Source: Cognatundibacterium curvum
GTDB taxonomy: Bacteria > Pseudomonadota > Gammaproteobacteria > Burkholderiales > Burkholderiaceae_D
DNA length: 64,000 nucleotides
NCBI RefSeq assembly: GCF_014284235.1
Contig: NZ_JACOGD010000007.1
Coordinates: forward strand, 124,001-188,000
Direction: 5' to 3'
Positions within the stretch are counted from its first letter, which is position 1; each line of letters begins with the position of its first letter. The notes under the pieces were generated by a model. It was given only the letters and a program-made list of their open reading frames with translations. It ran no database searches and had not been told where the DNA came from. Below, one piece after another: positions 1 through 8,916 of this stretch. The position numbers and the translations under genes are program-made.

Positions 1-213
1 CGCCATCTCTGTGCCCGGCGTAAAAATACGCATATGCCTATCCGCCTGATCAGACGGCAGCAAAAACACGGTTTCAGACAAATTAAACTGCCGCGCCAGC
101 GCCTGCATCTCGGCATCAGACAAGCCGCGCCCATCTTCGAACACACAAAGGGGATTGCCGCCAAAAGTCGCTTCGGCAAATACATTCAATAAACGATAGG
201 CATAGTCACGCAT
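1..213 (-). CDS. PhzF-family isomerase/epimerase, partial (C-terminal part outside window)
   Basis: Only the first 71 codons are present; the frame runs off the left edge. The start ATG is at 211-213. The N-terminus reads as a PhzF-type fold: a beta strand beginning RLLNVFAE, then FGGNPLCVF, then ALARQFNLSETVFLLP. The GNP turn and the 'NLSET' segment, which holds the conserved catalytic Glu in PhzF and YddE proteins, are both visible. The family contains DHHA isomerases of phenazine synthesis and many uncharacterised epimerase-like enzymes. No phenazine genes lie nearby, so the specific substrate is unknown. The gene points away from the acetyltransferase upstream, about 110 bp away. Confidence 0.8.
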   Translation of the reverse strand, partial: MRDYAYRLLNVFAEATFGGNPLCVFEDGRGLSDAEMQALARQFNLSETVFLLPSDQADRHMRIFTPGTEMA

Positions 214-326
214 AGATTTGAATATTTGGAGTCCATGCCAGCAGTGTAATGGATGGTCTGCGGCCAGAGAGAGAACTTTATGGCAAGTGCAAGGGAATAC
301 AGCGCTAATCGCTACAGACGCGGCAA

Positions 327-866
327 TCAGGCATCCTGCGCCAGCCGTGAATACATCAGAAAATCGCCCGCCACACCGCGCACCTGCCGGAAAGAACGCA
401 ATAAGCCCTCGCGCTCGAAACCCAGTTTTTCCAACACCCGTATCGAGGCTAAATTTGATGGCAAGACTGTGGCCTGTATGCGCACCCAGCCCATCTGGCT
501 GTAGGCCCATACCAGCAAGGCGCGTGCCGCACTGGCTACGATGCCCTGCCCCCAGTAAGCCGGGTCCAGATCATAGGATAATTCGGCACTGCGATTTGGC
601 ACCGATATAGTATGAAAACCTATCGTCCCCAGCAGTCTCCCATCGCGCTCATCGGCGATTGCGAGGCGTATCTGTGATCCTGCCTCTGCGGATGCGAAGA
701 GGTCGAACTGCGGCAGCAAATCCTGCAGATCACGCAAATTCCAGCTGGTGTGCTCTATGGTTTGCGGCAGCTGCAAATAGGCGTACCAGGCAGGGGCATC
801 ACTGCGCTGTAAATCGCGCAGAATGATGTGCGGCTGGTCGGTGTGCAATTGCAGATAGGTACGCAT
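327..866 (-). CDS. GNAT-family N-acetyltransferase (RimJ/RimL-like)
   Basis: A 179-residue single-domain protein. The order of motifs is that of RimJ/RimL-type GNAT enzymes, which transfer acetyl from acetyl-CoA to an amino group. An early 'IILRDLQRSDAPAWYAYL' strand-helix is followed by 'LLGTIGFHTI' (beta-4 region), 'DPAYWGQGIV' (acetyl-CoA pyrophosphate loop) and the C-terminal 'NLASIRVLEKLGFEREGLLR'. Length fits the family (about 170-190). Substrate cannot be deduced; candidates are ribosomal protein N-termini, antibiotics or free amino acids. It lies six bases downstream of a small secreted-protein gene on the same strand, so the two are probably cotranscribed. Confidence 0.85.
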   Translation of the reverse strand: MRTYLQLHTDQPHIILRDLQRSDAPAWYAYLQLPQTIEHTSWNLRDLQDLLPQFDLFASAEAGSQIRLAIADERDGRLLGTIGFHTISVPNRSAELSYDLDPAYWGQGIVASAARALLVWAYSQMGWVRIQATVLPSNLASIRVLEKLGFEREGLLRSFRQVRGVAGDFLMYSRLAQDA

Positions 867-872
867 AATGTC

Positions 873-1274
873 TTAGCGCGGTGAAGCGTGGATATGCAGC
901 GCCAGCAACTGACAGCTTTGCGCTGAGGCGGCCGAAGTCTGAATCTGCACTGCGCCCAGCTTCTGCGATACCGCATCCGCCCAACTGGCGCTATGCGCAT
1001 ACGAAGCAGGCAAGCCATCTGCCTGCACAGACAGCCGGACACTGCTACCGGATCGCGGTCTGGTCGCCGCTGCGATACCGTCCAGCGTACCCAACTCAAT
1101 CGCGAGCTTACTGAGTGCCGCCGCAGTGTTCGGGGACGGCGTGTTGAACCAGGTAGCCAGCTCTGTCGCTTTTCCCTGCGCCAGCAGCTGCGCCGCGCGG
1201 ACCGCGCAGGAAGACTCAGCCAAGGCAGGCAAGGCAGTTGTGAGTAGCAAGGTGAAAATCAGGCGTTTTTTCAT
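873..1274 (-). CDS. small exported protein of unknown function
   Basis: A 133-residue product that I do not recognise. It begins with a classical signal peptide (KKR, hydrophobic core LIFTLLLTTALP, cleavage after ALA around residue 19), so the mature protein is about 114 residues and probably periplasmic. Three cysteines (near residues 23 and 119 and one near the cleavage site) might form a disulphide. The mature part is alanine- and leucine-rich with no recognisable motif. The start is followed upstream by an AT-rich stretch. It sits just before the GNAT gene in the same orientation. Confidence 0.65.
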   Translation of the reverse strand: MKKRLIFTLLLTTALPALAESSCAVRAAQLLAQGKATELATWFNTPSPNTAAALSKLAIELGTLDGIAAATRPRSGSSVRLSVQADGLPASYAHSASWADAVSQKLGAVQIQTSAASAQSCQLLALHIHASPR

Positions 1275-1648
1275 ACTTTATTTATTGGTCTATTAAAAAC
1301 CTACCGCTATCAAATATTGAACGATGGATAAAGAGGCAGTCTAACCGACACATCAAAAATTACAAAGATAGTCATAAAAAACGGGGAAGTAACTTCTGAA
1401 ACTTCCATGTCAACACAAGTCTATGACATGTAACACCGCAAGCCATTCCGGCATGTAGCCACTCACCGCCACTCTGACGGAAGTCGGCGAAAAGCTGATT
1501 TCGTACTGGCACAGCATTTGCAATCAGTACCAAGTGTCCGGCTGCCTCGCAGTTGGATGATGTGCGGTAGCCGGGAACCTGTTCAACATCCCGGGGCGAT
1601 ATTCCGAAAAGCCTGACGAGTAGGAAATTCCATTACGATTATGAGGTT
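1275..1648. other. intergenic region, possible decayed coding sequence
   Basis: This 374-base gap separates divergent genes. The first 150 bases are AT-rich and could carry promoters for both sides. The part from about 1440 to 1625 has coding-like composition and short open stretches in more than one frame, each broken by stops, for example a frame reading TLTEVGEKLISYW before a stop at about 1560. This could be a remnant of a winged-helix gene, but the match is too short to name. I see no terminator or RNA gene. Confidence 0.3.
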
Positions 1649-1651
1649 ATG

Positions 1652-2038
1652 ATGACTACAGCAACATCCCCTATCATCGGCGCTTACCTGGTTAAAGGCA
1701 CGATCGGCAACACCCAGTTATTAGGCGCTCCGCTGGTCACTTACGCACTGGTCGTGGTACCGGGCCAGCATCATGTATCCGGTCATGTCAATGTGACGCA
1801 AGCGACTGAAAACGGCAACTACAGCGGCAATGTGACTGGCAAAATTTTTGCAACGGGTTATGGCAATGTGACCCAAGTGGTCAGCCTGCATGGCCTGATC
1901 CACCCGGATGCACCTATGCCACTGGAAATCCCATTCGAGGCCCACCTGGCGATCAATGGTGAATGGGTAGGCACGGGTGGCTTCAGCTATGGCAATGTGC
2001 ATGTTGAGCATGTACCGGTCAAACATCTGGCTGGCTGA
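1652..2038 (+). CDS. DUF1842-like small beta-rich protein
   Basis: A 128-residue protein with alternating short hydrophobic strands and many Gly, Asn and His residues. The N-terminal pattern (IGAYLVKGTIGN, then a 'YALVVVPGQHHVSGHVNVTQAT' strand pair, split here by eye) is like that of DUF1842 proteins, small uncharacterised bacterial proteins common in Burkholderiales. Two ATGs are adjacent at 1649 and 1652. I chose the second because the GAGG at 1643-1646 is then five bases upstream, a normal distance. There is no signal peptide or membrane segment, so it is probably cytoplasmic. Function is unknown and the gene appears monocistronic. Confidence 0.6.
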   Translation: MTTATSPIIGAYLVKGTIGNTQLLGAPLVTYALVVVPGQHHVSGHVNVTQATENGNYSGNVTGKIFATGYGNVTQVVSLHGLIHPDAPMPLEIPFEAHLAINGEWVGTGGFSYGNVHVEHVPVKHLAG

Positions 2039-2167
2039 TTTCCTGAATCAGATTTACTGAATGTAGCCTTGCGCATGGCTGCCGCGTGCGCAAGGCTGTA
2101 TTTTTTTCACCTGTCATGCCCGCAGAATCGCTTACACTGACTGATCTTCCTGATAACAAGGCACCTC

Positions 2168-3085
2168 ATGTCAGCTACTGCTCTGCGTCCCCAACATCTG
2201 CTGACCGCGCTGGTCGTGGTGGTCTTATGGGGTATGAATTTTGTTGTAATTAAAATCGGCCTGAAAGGCATACCGCCTTTTCTGATGGGCGCGCTGCGCT
2301 TCATACTGGTGGCCTTCCCTGCGATACTGTTTCTGCCCCGCCCCAAGGTTCCGCTTCGCCTGTTACTGGCCTATGCACTGACCATCAGCCTGGGGCAATT
2401 TGCCTTTTTGTTTTCTGCTATGGCAGTCGGCATGCCGGCTGGACTGGCTTCGCTGGTATTGCAATCGCAGGCATTTTTTACAGTGGCCTTATCGGCTTTG
2501 GTGTTTGGGGACAAACTGCATTTGAGTAATCTGTGTGGCATGCTGGTCGCAGCACTGGGTTTATTTATCCTGGGTAGCGCCAGCTTGCAGGGTAGCGCAC
2601 AACAGGTGACACTGGCCGGTTTCGCCTTGACGATATGCGCTGCTTTTTCCTGGGCCAGCGGCAATGTGATTAATAAAAAAATTGGCCCGACTGCGGTGCT
2701 GAGTCTGGTTTCCTGGAGCGCACTGATTCCCATCCTGCCCTTCTTTGCGCTGTCATTCCTGTTCGAAGGCCGCGATAACATCGTTCACAGCCTGACGCAT
2801 ATGTCGCTGTCTTCTGCGCTGACTATCGTTTATCTGGCGGTAGCGGCAACACTGATTGGTTACACGCTGTGGGGACGATTATTGTCCAGCCTTCCTACTC
2901 ATATGGTGGCACCGATGACGCTGATGGTGCCGGTGATAGGCTTGAGCGCCGCCTGGCTATTATTGGGTGAGGCACTGAGTCAGCTGCAAATCATCGGCGC
3001 GCTGACGGTGATGGGTGGCTTGCTGATCAATGTGTTTGGCGCCCGCCTGCTCGCTGCCTGGAATGCACGTTCGCCTGCCGCCTGA
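2168..3085 (+). CDS. EamA/DMT-superfamily metabolite exporter
   Basis: A 305-residue membrane protein with about ten hydrophobic segments arranged as two EamA repeats (roughly residues 10-140 and 150-295). Family signs are the N-terminal 'VVLWGMNFVVIKIGL', the 'PPFLMGALRF' segment, and 'FSWASGNVINKK' opening the second repeat. EamA-family proteins of the drug/metabolite transporter superfamily export amino acids or other small metabolites; the E. coli prototype exports O-acetylserine and cysteine. This member resembles that subgroup in length and in the WGMNF motif, but substrate assignment is inference. It converges on thrC across a strong bidirectional terminator. Confidence 0.85.
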   Translation: MSATALRPQHLLTALVVVVLWGMNFVVIKIGLKGIPPFLMGALRFILVAFPAILFLPRPKVPLRLLLAYALTISLGQFAFLFSAMAVGMPAGLASLVLQSQAFFTVALSALVFGDKLHLSNLCGMLVAALGLFILGSASLQGSAQQVTLAGFALTICAAFSWASGNVINKKIGPTAVLSLVSWSALIPILPFFALSFLFEGRDNIVHSLTHMSLSSALTIVYLAVAATLIGYTLWGRLLSSLPTHMVAPMTLMVPVIGLSAAWLLLGEALSQLQIIGALTVMGGLLINVFGARLLAAWNARSPAA

Positions 3086-3100
3086 CCCTTGCTGACCATA

Positions 3101-3147
3101 AGAAAACGGCGCTGTCTCTGGATCAGAGACAGCGCCGTTTTCTTTTT
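3101..3147. terminator. bidirectional Rho-independent terminator between eamA-like gene and thrC
   Basis: A perfect 20-bp stem (3101-3120 pairs with 3124-3143) with a 3-base loop. A-rich and T-rich flanks give a U-tract on either strand. It serves the convergent exporter and thrC genes. Confidence 0.95.
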
Positions 3148-3159
3148 ATGCTTAGTCGC

Positions 3160-4623
3160 TTACAGGCCGGTATGTTCGGCGATATAGGCTTTCATTGCTT
3201 CGACTTGCGGCTGCATCACAATAAAGCGCTGCGGCAGCGCTTCGATCTGTTCAAATCCGGCCGGACGCTGCGCATCTTCACCCAGTGCTTCGCGTATGGT
3301 TTCATTGAATTTGGCAGGTAAGGCAGTTTCCAGCACGATCATAGGCACGCCAGGCTGCCAGTGTTCGCGTGCGACCTTAATGCCGTCGGCAGTATGGGTA
3401 TCGACCGTCAGGCCGTATTGCGCCCTGACCTGGCGTATGGTCTGAATACGGTCTGCATGTACCGATTTACCGGAGACAAAACCAAACTGCTCCACTTTGC
3501 TGAATTCGTCACCATCACTGCCTGGCGCGCCGGACAAATCAAAACCGCCTTTGCTTTCGACCTGTGCAAACAAGTGTTTAACGCGCACCGCATCACCATC
3601 AAGCAAATCGTAAATGAAACGCTCAAAGTTAGAGGCCTTGGAAATATCCATAGACGGGCTGGTGGTATGCCAGGTCTCGGCGGAAGCACGCACGCGGTAG
3701 ATACCGGTACGAAAAAACTCATCCAGCACATCATTTTCATTGGTCGCCACTACCAGCTGGGCAATAGGCAAGCCCATCATTCTGGCGATATGACCAGCGC
3801 AGATATTGCCGAAATTACCGGATGGCACAGTGAAGGAAACCTGTTGTTCATTGCTGGTGGTCGCGCTCAGATAGCCACGGAAGTAGTACACCACCTGTGC
3901 CACTACTCTGGCCCAGTTAATCGAATTCACAGTACCGATGCGCTGCTGCTGTTTAAAGGCGAGATCATTCGACACTGCCTTGACCATGTCCTGACAGTCA
4001 TCGAATACACCTTCGACCGCAATATTGAAAATATTCGGGTCCTGCAGACTGAACATCTGCGCGGTCTGGAAGGCGCTCATTTTCTGGTGCGGCGACAGCA
4101 TGAAGACACGGATGCCGCGTTTGCCACGCATCGCATACTCAGCCGCACTGCCGGTATCACCGGAAGTCGCGCCAAAAATATTGAGTTCAGCCTGATTTTT
4201 TGCCAGCGCATATTCAAACAGATTGCCGAGCAGCTGCATCGCCATATCTTTGAACGCCAGCGTAGGGCCATTCGACAAGGCTTGCAGGATCAGCTTGCGA
4301 CCTGCGCCATCTTCCTGCAACACGCGCAAAGGCGTAATCTGTGCCGCATCTTCACCCTCACGCGCATTGCGATAGACCTCAGCGGTATAGGTTTTGGCTG
4401 TCATGGCACGCAAATCTGCTTCCGGAATATCGGTGGCGAATTTGCGCAAGACTTCAAATGCAAGCTCGGCATAGCTTAGCTGGCGCCAGGCATTCAGCTC
4501 TGCTGCTGTGACCTGAGGATAAGTAGCAGGCAAATATAAGCCGCCGTCCGGGGCCAGCCCACCTAACAGGATTTCGGAAAAACTTTGCGACGCGGCATGT
4601 CCGCGGGTTGAGGCGTAATGCAT
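3160..4623 (-). CDS. thrC: threonine synthase
   Basis: PLP enzyme that converts O-phospho-L-homoserine to threonine, the last step of threonine synthesis. The 487 residues match the long (fungal/proteobacterial) class. Visible signatures are the N-terminal 'MHYASTRG' and 'GGLAPDGGLYLP', the PLP lysine in 'PTLAFKDMAMQ' (about K125), the phosphate-binding 'GATSGDTGSAA', and 'VPSGNFGNICAG'. Upstream genes of the pathway (hom, thrB) are not in the window; in many betaproteobacteria hom lies immediately upstream of thrC, but here no coding region separates thrC from the fdhD end. It ends against a strong terminator shared with the convergent exporter gene. Confidence 0.97.
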   Translation of the reverse strand: MHYASTRGHAASQSFSEILLGGLAPDGGLYLPATYPQVTAAELNAWRQLSYAELAFEVLRKFATDIPEADLRAMTAKTYTAEVYRNAREGEDAAQITPLRVLQEDGAGRKLILQALSNGPTLAFKDMAMQLLGNLFEYALAKNQAELNIFGATSGDTGSAAEYAMRGKRGIRVFMLSPHQKMSAFQTAQMFSLQDPNIFNIAVEGVFDDCQDMVKAVSNDLAFKQQQRIGTVNSINWARVVAQVVYYFRGYLSATTSNEQQVSFTVPSGNFGNICAGHIARMMGLPIAQLVVATNENDVLDEFFRTGIYRVRASAETWHTTSPSMDISKASNFERFIYDLLDGDAVRVKHLFAQVESKGGFDLSGAPGSDGDEFSKVEQFGFVSGKSVHADRIQTIRQVRAQYGLTVDTHTADGIKVAREHWQPGVPMIVLETALPAKFNETIREALGEDAQRPAGFEQIEALPQRFIVMQPQVEAMKAYIAEHTGL

Positions 4624-4806
4624 ACTTTGAGCAAGGATAGAGAGTCGATGAGGTAAATTTTCACCCCATTATATCGCCCTTACCACCAAATAACCTGCAC
4701 AAATTTGGCAAAAACTCAGATTTTCTTTCTTATATTCAGATGCATCTAAGGATATATCTTTATTGCATATATTCAGGTCTGGCGCTCACGGCCAGCACCA
4801 TCATGA

Positions 4807-5667
4807 TCAGGCATCAGGCAGCAAGACTGTTTCGGGATGGGTGTAGATCACCAGTCCGCTTTGCCGCGCAAATCCTATCAGGCAGATACCTGCCTCCTGC
4901 GCCATTTGCAAGGCCAGCGCGGTCGGGGCTGACAGACAGACCATGAGACGGATATTGGCGACTGCCGCTTTTTGCACCAGCTCATAGCTGGCGCGGCTGC
5001 TCAACAGCAAAAAGCCATCTGGCCGCTGTGCATGCCGCCACTGTTGCGCCAGTGCACCCGTCAGCTTATCGAGTGCATTGTGACGACCCACATCCTCTCG
5101 CAACACTGAAATTTTCCCATCCAGATTGGCATAGGCCGCCGCATGCAGCGCACCGGTGACTGCATTTTGTAGCTGCAGCGCCGGCATTTGCCCGAGCGCG
5201 GCCTGGATCGCGGCCAGCGGGATGGATGGTCCGGCGCTGACCTGCGCACAGGACTGCGGCAAGGCATCCAGGCTGGCGATGCCACACAGACCGCAACCGG
5301 TACGTCCGGCCAGCTGGCGCTTCTGTCGTTTGAGCCGGTCAAAACATTCGGCCGCAATCTGTATCTCCAGCACCAGACCAGCAGGCTGATGCTGCTGCAT
5401 TATGCGGATATCGTAAATCTGCTGCACCTGGCTGACCACGCCCTCAGACAAACTGAAGCCACGTGCGAAATCCTCGAGATCGGCCGGACTGGCCATCATC
5501 ACGGCATGCGATATGCCGTTATAGACCAGCGCCACCGGCACTTCCTGCGCCACCTGGTCGGTAACAGCCTGCATACCGGGTTCGCCATAACGTACACGCT
5601 GCACCGTCACGGCCAGGCTCAGCGGCAGACTGTCCACGTCTTCTGTGACTGGCTGATCCGGCTTCAT
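4807..5667 (-). CDS. fdhD: formate dehydrogenase accessory sulfurtransferase FdhD
   Basis: FdhD passes sulfur from a cysteine desulfurase to the bis-MGD molybdenum cofactor, which formate-dehydrogenase-type enzymes need for activity. The 286-residue product has the diagnostic 'GRTGCGLCG' loop with C125 and C128, the two cysteines of the CxxC motif, plus the 'DFARGFSLSEGV' and 'REDVGRHNALDKL' segments. It is the last gene of a compact minus-strand unit, following the 96-residue unknown by seven bases and the molybdoenzyme before that. This context indicates it matures that enzyme. IscS at 20.6 kb is a plausible sulfur donor. Confidence 0.95.
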   Translation of the reverse strand: MKPDQPVTEDVDSLPLSLAVTVQRVRYGEPGMQAVTDQVAQEVPVALVYNGISHAVMMASPADLEDFARGFSLSEGVVSQVQQIYDIRIMQQHQPAGLVLEIQIAAECFDRLKRQKRQLAGRTGCGLCGIASLDALPQSCAQVSAGPSIPLAAIQAALGQMPALQLQNAVTGALHAAAYANLDGKISVLREDVGRHNALDKLTGALAQQWRHAQRPDGFLLLSSRASYELVQKAAVANIRLMVCLSAPTALALQMAQEAGICLIGFARQSGLVIYTHPETVLLPDA

Positions 5668-5674
5668 CGCGACC

Positions 5675-5965
5675 TCACCATGATGCGCATGCCGCCAGAC
5701 CGGTCGCCGTCAGGTTGAGCAGCAGGCGTTCGCCTTGCTGTTCGCTGTGCACCCAGCCTAATCCGGCTTGTCCTGCAATATCCTTCTCACCCAGATAGGC
5801 GAGGCAGCGCAGCAAGGTACTCATACGCACATTTAAGCGTTTGCACAGCTTTTGCGCCGATAACGGCTGCGCCTCCTGCCGCAAGGCCAGCATCAGCGCC
5901 TCTATCTGCGCCAGCATAGTCAGATCGGCCTGCTCTGCTTCGGGAGCTGTGGTCTCCATCGTCAT
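5675..5965 (-). CDS. small winged-helix-like protein of unknown function in the FDH-like unit
   Basis: A 96-residue protein wedged between the molybdoenzyme gene (five bases) and fdhD (seven bases), so certainly translated with them. After an acidic start (residues 1-20) it reads like a helix-turn-helix: 'IEALMLALRQEA', then 'LSAQKLCKRLNVRMSTLLRCLAYLGE' (split: LSAQKLCKRLNV / RMSTLLRCLAYLGE), then a hairpin ending 'LLLNLTATGLAA'. That pattern suits a small winged-helix fold, but no DNA-binding function is shown. It could be a regulator or a maturation partner of the oxidoreductase. No specific family name is given because I cannot support one. Confidence 0.7.
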   Translation of the reverse strand: MTMETTAPEAEQADLTMLAQIEALMLALRQEAQPLSAQKLCKRLNVRMSTLLRCLAYLGEKDIAGQAGLGWVHSEQQGERLLLNLTATGLAACASW

Positions 5966-5970
5966 ATGGG

Positions 5971-8268
5971 TCAGGCCTGATGCGCGGCCAGTGTGACCGG
6001 AATCGATTTGGAAGTCGGTGTACGCGCATGGTCGGCCACACTGGACAAGGCCACCAGGCCATTGGTCTCAGGGAAGTAAGCCGCCAGACAGCCACGCGGT
6101 ATATTGTATTCAACCAGCATGAAGCGTTTGACGCTGCGTTCTGCTTTATCTTCTGAAATGCTGGTGATATCCACCCAGTCACCGGCACTAAAGCCCAATG
6201 CACGTATATCTTCTGCATGAATGAACAGCACGCGGCGCTCGCCGAACACCCCCCGATAGCGGTCATTCATGCCATAGATGGTGGTGTTGTACTGATCATG
6301 CGAACGTATCGTCGCCAGATTAAATACGGTTTGCTGTTGCGCGCTTCTGGCCTGATGGATAGGCAGATCGGTCGGTACCGCATGCGCAAAGAAGTTGGCC
6401 TTACCGCTTGCAGTACGCCATTCCAGTTCACGTGCACTGTTACGCAAATGGAAGCCACCCGGCACCCGCACCCTTGTATTGAAACTGGCAAAGTCGTCAA
6501 ACACCTCTGCGATTTTGTCGCGGATACGGTCGTAATCGGCGACCAGTCCCATCCAGTCTATGCGAGTTCTGTCCTGCAAGGTCGCCACTGCCATGCGTGC
6601 AACAATCGCTGGCTCAGACAATAAATCAGGCGAGGCCGGGACATTCATGCCCGAAGACAGATGCACCATGCTCATAGAATCTTCCACTGTCACCGCCTGC
6701 GGGCCTGTGGCCTGCATATCAATTTCAGTACGGCCCAGACAAGGCAGGATCAGCGCATCACGGCCACAGACCAGATGGCTGCGGTTTAACTTGGTTGCCA
6801 CATGCACCGTGAGTGCACAATTGCGTAAGGCACGGTGCGTGAGTTCGGTATCCGGCGTCGCGGTCGCAAAATTACCGCCCATTGCGAAAAAAACTTTATC
6901 CGGTGACGCCAGCATGGCTTCTATCGCGCCCACCGTATCATAGCCGTGCTCACGCGGCACTTCAAAACCAAACACTTGCTGCAATCTGTCGAGGAAGGCC
7001 GCTGCCGGTTTTTCATTGATGCCCATGGTGCGGTCGCCCTGCACATTGCTGTGCCCACGCACCGGACAGGCACCGGCACCGGGACGCCCCAGATGGCCAC
7101 GCAATAACAACAGATTCACAATCATCTGTATCGTTGCGACCGAATGTTTATGCTGAGTGATGCCCATGCCCCAGCAGGCAATCACGCTACGCGCATGCAA
7201 ATAGGTTTGTGCCGTGCGCTCAATCTGGCTGCGTTCCAGGCCGGATTCACGCACGATGGTATCCCAGGACTCTAGCCCGACTTCATCAGCAAATGCCTCA
7301 AAATTTGCAGTGTGCTGCGCAATGAAATCCACATCAATCAAACGTGCCTGGCCCTGCTGCTGCGCCAGCGCATCCGCTTCCAGCACATATTTGATGATGC
7401 CTTTGACCGCAGCCAGATCGCCACCTATCTTCAGTTGCAGGTAATCAGAGGAAATGGTGCTGCCATCACCCGATAACATTTCCAACGCATCCTGCGGGTC
7501 CTGGAATTTTTCCAGCCCACGCTCACGCAAGGGGTTGAAAGACACGATGGCCGCGCCACGCTTGGACGCGGCCCGCAATTCACCCAGCATACGCGGATGA
7601 TTAGTACCGGGATTTTGGCCGAAAATGAAGATTGCATCGGCCTGCTGAAAATCTGACAGCAGCACCGTACCCTTACCTATCCCTATCGCTTCGCGCATGG
7701 CAAGACCGGATGGCTCGTGGCACATATTCGAACAATCCGGAAAATTATTGGTACCGAATTCACGTACAAATAACTGATACAGAAACGCTGCCTCATTACT
7801 GGTGCGGCCTGAGGTATAGAAAATCGCATCATCGGGCCGTGCTAAAGCGCGTAAATGCTGCGCGATCAAGGCAAAGGCTTCATCCCAGGAAACCGCTACA
7901 TAGCGATCCGTCGCGGTATCGTAGCGCACAGGATGGGTCAGCCTGCCCTGATCTTCCAGCCAGTGATCGCTGTGACGACTCAGTTCCGCCAGCGTATGCG
8001 AGGCGAACAAAGCTGGGGTAGCGCGTCTGGCCGTCGATTCCGCCGCTACCGCCTTGGCGCCGTTTTCACAGAATTCAAAAGTCGAGGTATGGTCGGAATC
8101 CGGCCAGGCACAACCCGGGCAATCGAAGCCATCCGGCTGATTCGCCGACAGCAAAGTCCGTGCGCCCTTACCCGGTATGCCCTGATTCAACAATTGCTGT
8201 GCAACGCTTTTCAATGCGCCCCAGCCACCGGCGGGCCGGTTGTAGACCTGAATCACTTTCTTACTCAT
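5971..8268 (-). CDS. FdhF/YdeP-family molybdopterin oxidoreductase (formate-dehydrogenase-like, CbbB-like)
   Basis: A 765-residue cytoplasmic bis-MGD molybdoenzyme of the YdeP/CbbB branch. The N-terminus has the branch's 'GFDCPGCAWPD' (C50, C53) and 'FCENGAKA' (C67), likely iron-sulfur ligands, in place of the usual four-cysteine ferredoxin-like motif. The molybdenum-ligand region reads 'NMCHEPSG', so the active-site residue is Cys183 and not selenocysteine. Then come 'FGQNPGTNHPRM' and the C-terminal cofactor-binding domain (about 640-765, 'SHDQYNTTIYGMNDRYRG', 'GDWVDI'). Relatives include E. coli YdeP (linked to acid resistance) and Cupriavidus CbbB (encoded with an FdhD-like CbbC). Formate as substrate is likely but unproven. 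Confidence 0.9.
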   Translation of the reverse strand: MSKKVIQVYNRPAGGWGALKSVAQQLLNQGIPGKGARTLLSANQPDGFDCPGCAWPDSDHTSTFEFCENGAKAVAAESTARRATPALFASHTLAELSRHSDHWLEDQGRLTHPVRYDTATDRYVAVSWDEAFALIAQHLRALARPDDAIFYTSGRTSNEAAFLYQLFVREFGTNNFPDCSNMCHEPSGLAMREAIGIGKGTVLLSDFQQADAIFIFGQNPGTNHPRMLGELRAASKRGAAIVSFNPLRERGLEKFQDPQDALEMLSGDGSTISSDYLQLKIGGDLAAVKGIIKYVLEADALAQQQGQARLIDVDFIAQHTANFEAFADEVGLESWDTIVRESGLERSQIERTAQTYLHARSVIACWGMGITQHKHSVATIQMIVNLLLLRGHLGRPGAGACPVRGHSNVQGDRTMGINEKPAAAFLDRLQQVFGFEVPREHGYDTVGAIEAMLASPDKVFFAMGGNFATATPDTELTHRALRNCALTVHVATKLNRSHLVCGRDALILPCLGRTEIDMQATGPQAVTVEDSMSMVHLSSGMNVPASPDLLSEPAIVARMAVATLQDRTRIDWMGLVADYDRIRDKIAEVFDDFASFNTRVRVPGGFHLRNSARELEWRTASGKANFFAHAVPTDLPIHQARSAQQQTVFNLATIRSHDQYNTTIYGMNDRYRGVFGERRVLFIHAEDIRALGFSAGDWVDITSISEDKAERSVKRFMLVEYNIPRGCLAAYFPETNGLVALSSVADHARTPTSKSIPVTLAAHQA

Positions 8269-8343
8269 GCTTTCCCCTGCAAATTCTGTATTTCCTGTTC
8301 CGACAGCATCACCAAGGCCTGCTAGCGCAGCTGACTGCGCTGA

Positions 8344-8916
8344 TCAGCGATGTATGACCACCAGCAAAGCTTTGGCTTCAGTCTTACCGGTATTCCGGAT
8401 TGCGTGATTTTTATCGGCATCGTAGCGCGCGGTGGCGCCAATTTTGACTTTCTTTTTATGGCCTTCGACTTCGACCTCGATCTGACCGCTCAAAACCGTC
8501 AGATGCTCGGATGCGCCCGGGTCATGTGAATTTGACACCAAAGCCCCACCCGCTGCGAGTGTGAGTTCATACCATTCGTACTTGCCTGCCAGCTCCATCG
8601 GCCCCAGGATGCGCAACACATATCCGGCATGCTCACCCGGCAAGGTCGGCGTTTCGTGCGCTTCCAGCAAACGTATACTCTCTGCGGCAGGCAATTCAGA
8701 AGAGAGCAATTCTGCCATCGTCACTCCCAGCGCATTGGCGAGGCGCCAGGCAACTGCGATGGTCGGATTAGCTTTTTCGCGCTCTATCTGCGACAGCATA
8801 GACTTAGAAACGCCGGCAGTTCTGGATAAATCTTCTAAAGTAAGACCACGCTCCAGACGCATTTTCTGCAAAGTCGCACCGACTTCCGGCGGCGTATTCG
8901 ACAAAACTTTTTTCAT
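8344..8916 (-). CDS. XRE-family transcriptional regulator with C-terminal cupin sensor domain
   Basis: A 190-residue regulator in two parts. Residues 8-68 form a helix-turn-helix ('LQKMRLERGLTLEDLSRTAG', 'VSKSMLSQIEREKANPTI'). Residues about 110-188 form a cupin barrel ('YEWYELTLAAGGAL', 'SEHLTVLSGQIEVEVEG', 'IRNTGKTEAKALLVV'). In this class the cupin senses a small ligand, often an amino acid or amine. It is transcribed away from kbl and towards the FDH-like unit, 75 bases upstream of it. It could control either: the divergent kbl-tdh-sdaA block is the more typical kind of target, and autoregulation is likely. Confidence 0.9.
   Translation of the reverse strand: MKKVLSNTPPEVGATLQKMRLERGLTLEDLSRTAGVSKSMLSQIEREKANPTIAVAWRLANALGVTMAELLSSELPAAESIRLLEAHETPTLPGEHAGYVLRILGPMELAGKYEWYELTLAAGGALVSNSHDPGASEHLTVLSGQIEVEVEGHKKKVKIGATARYDADKNHAIRNTGKTEAKALLVVIHR

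Noticed and set aside
3361..4479. 372-codon open frame antisense to thrC
   Set aside because: thrC is unmistakable on the other strand over the full length; the antisense product has no family pattern and is a shadow of codon bias.
7700..7735. selenocysteine in the formate-dehydrogenase-like enzyme
   Set aside because: The active-site codon reads Cys (NMCHEPSG); there is no in-frame TGA and no SECIS-like hairpin is needed.
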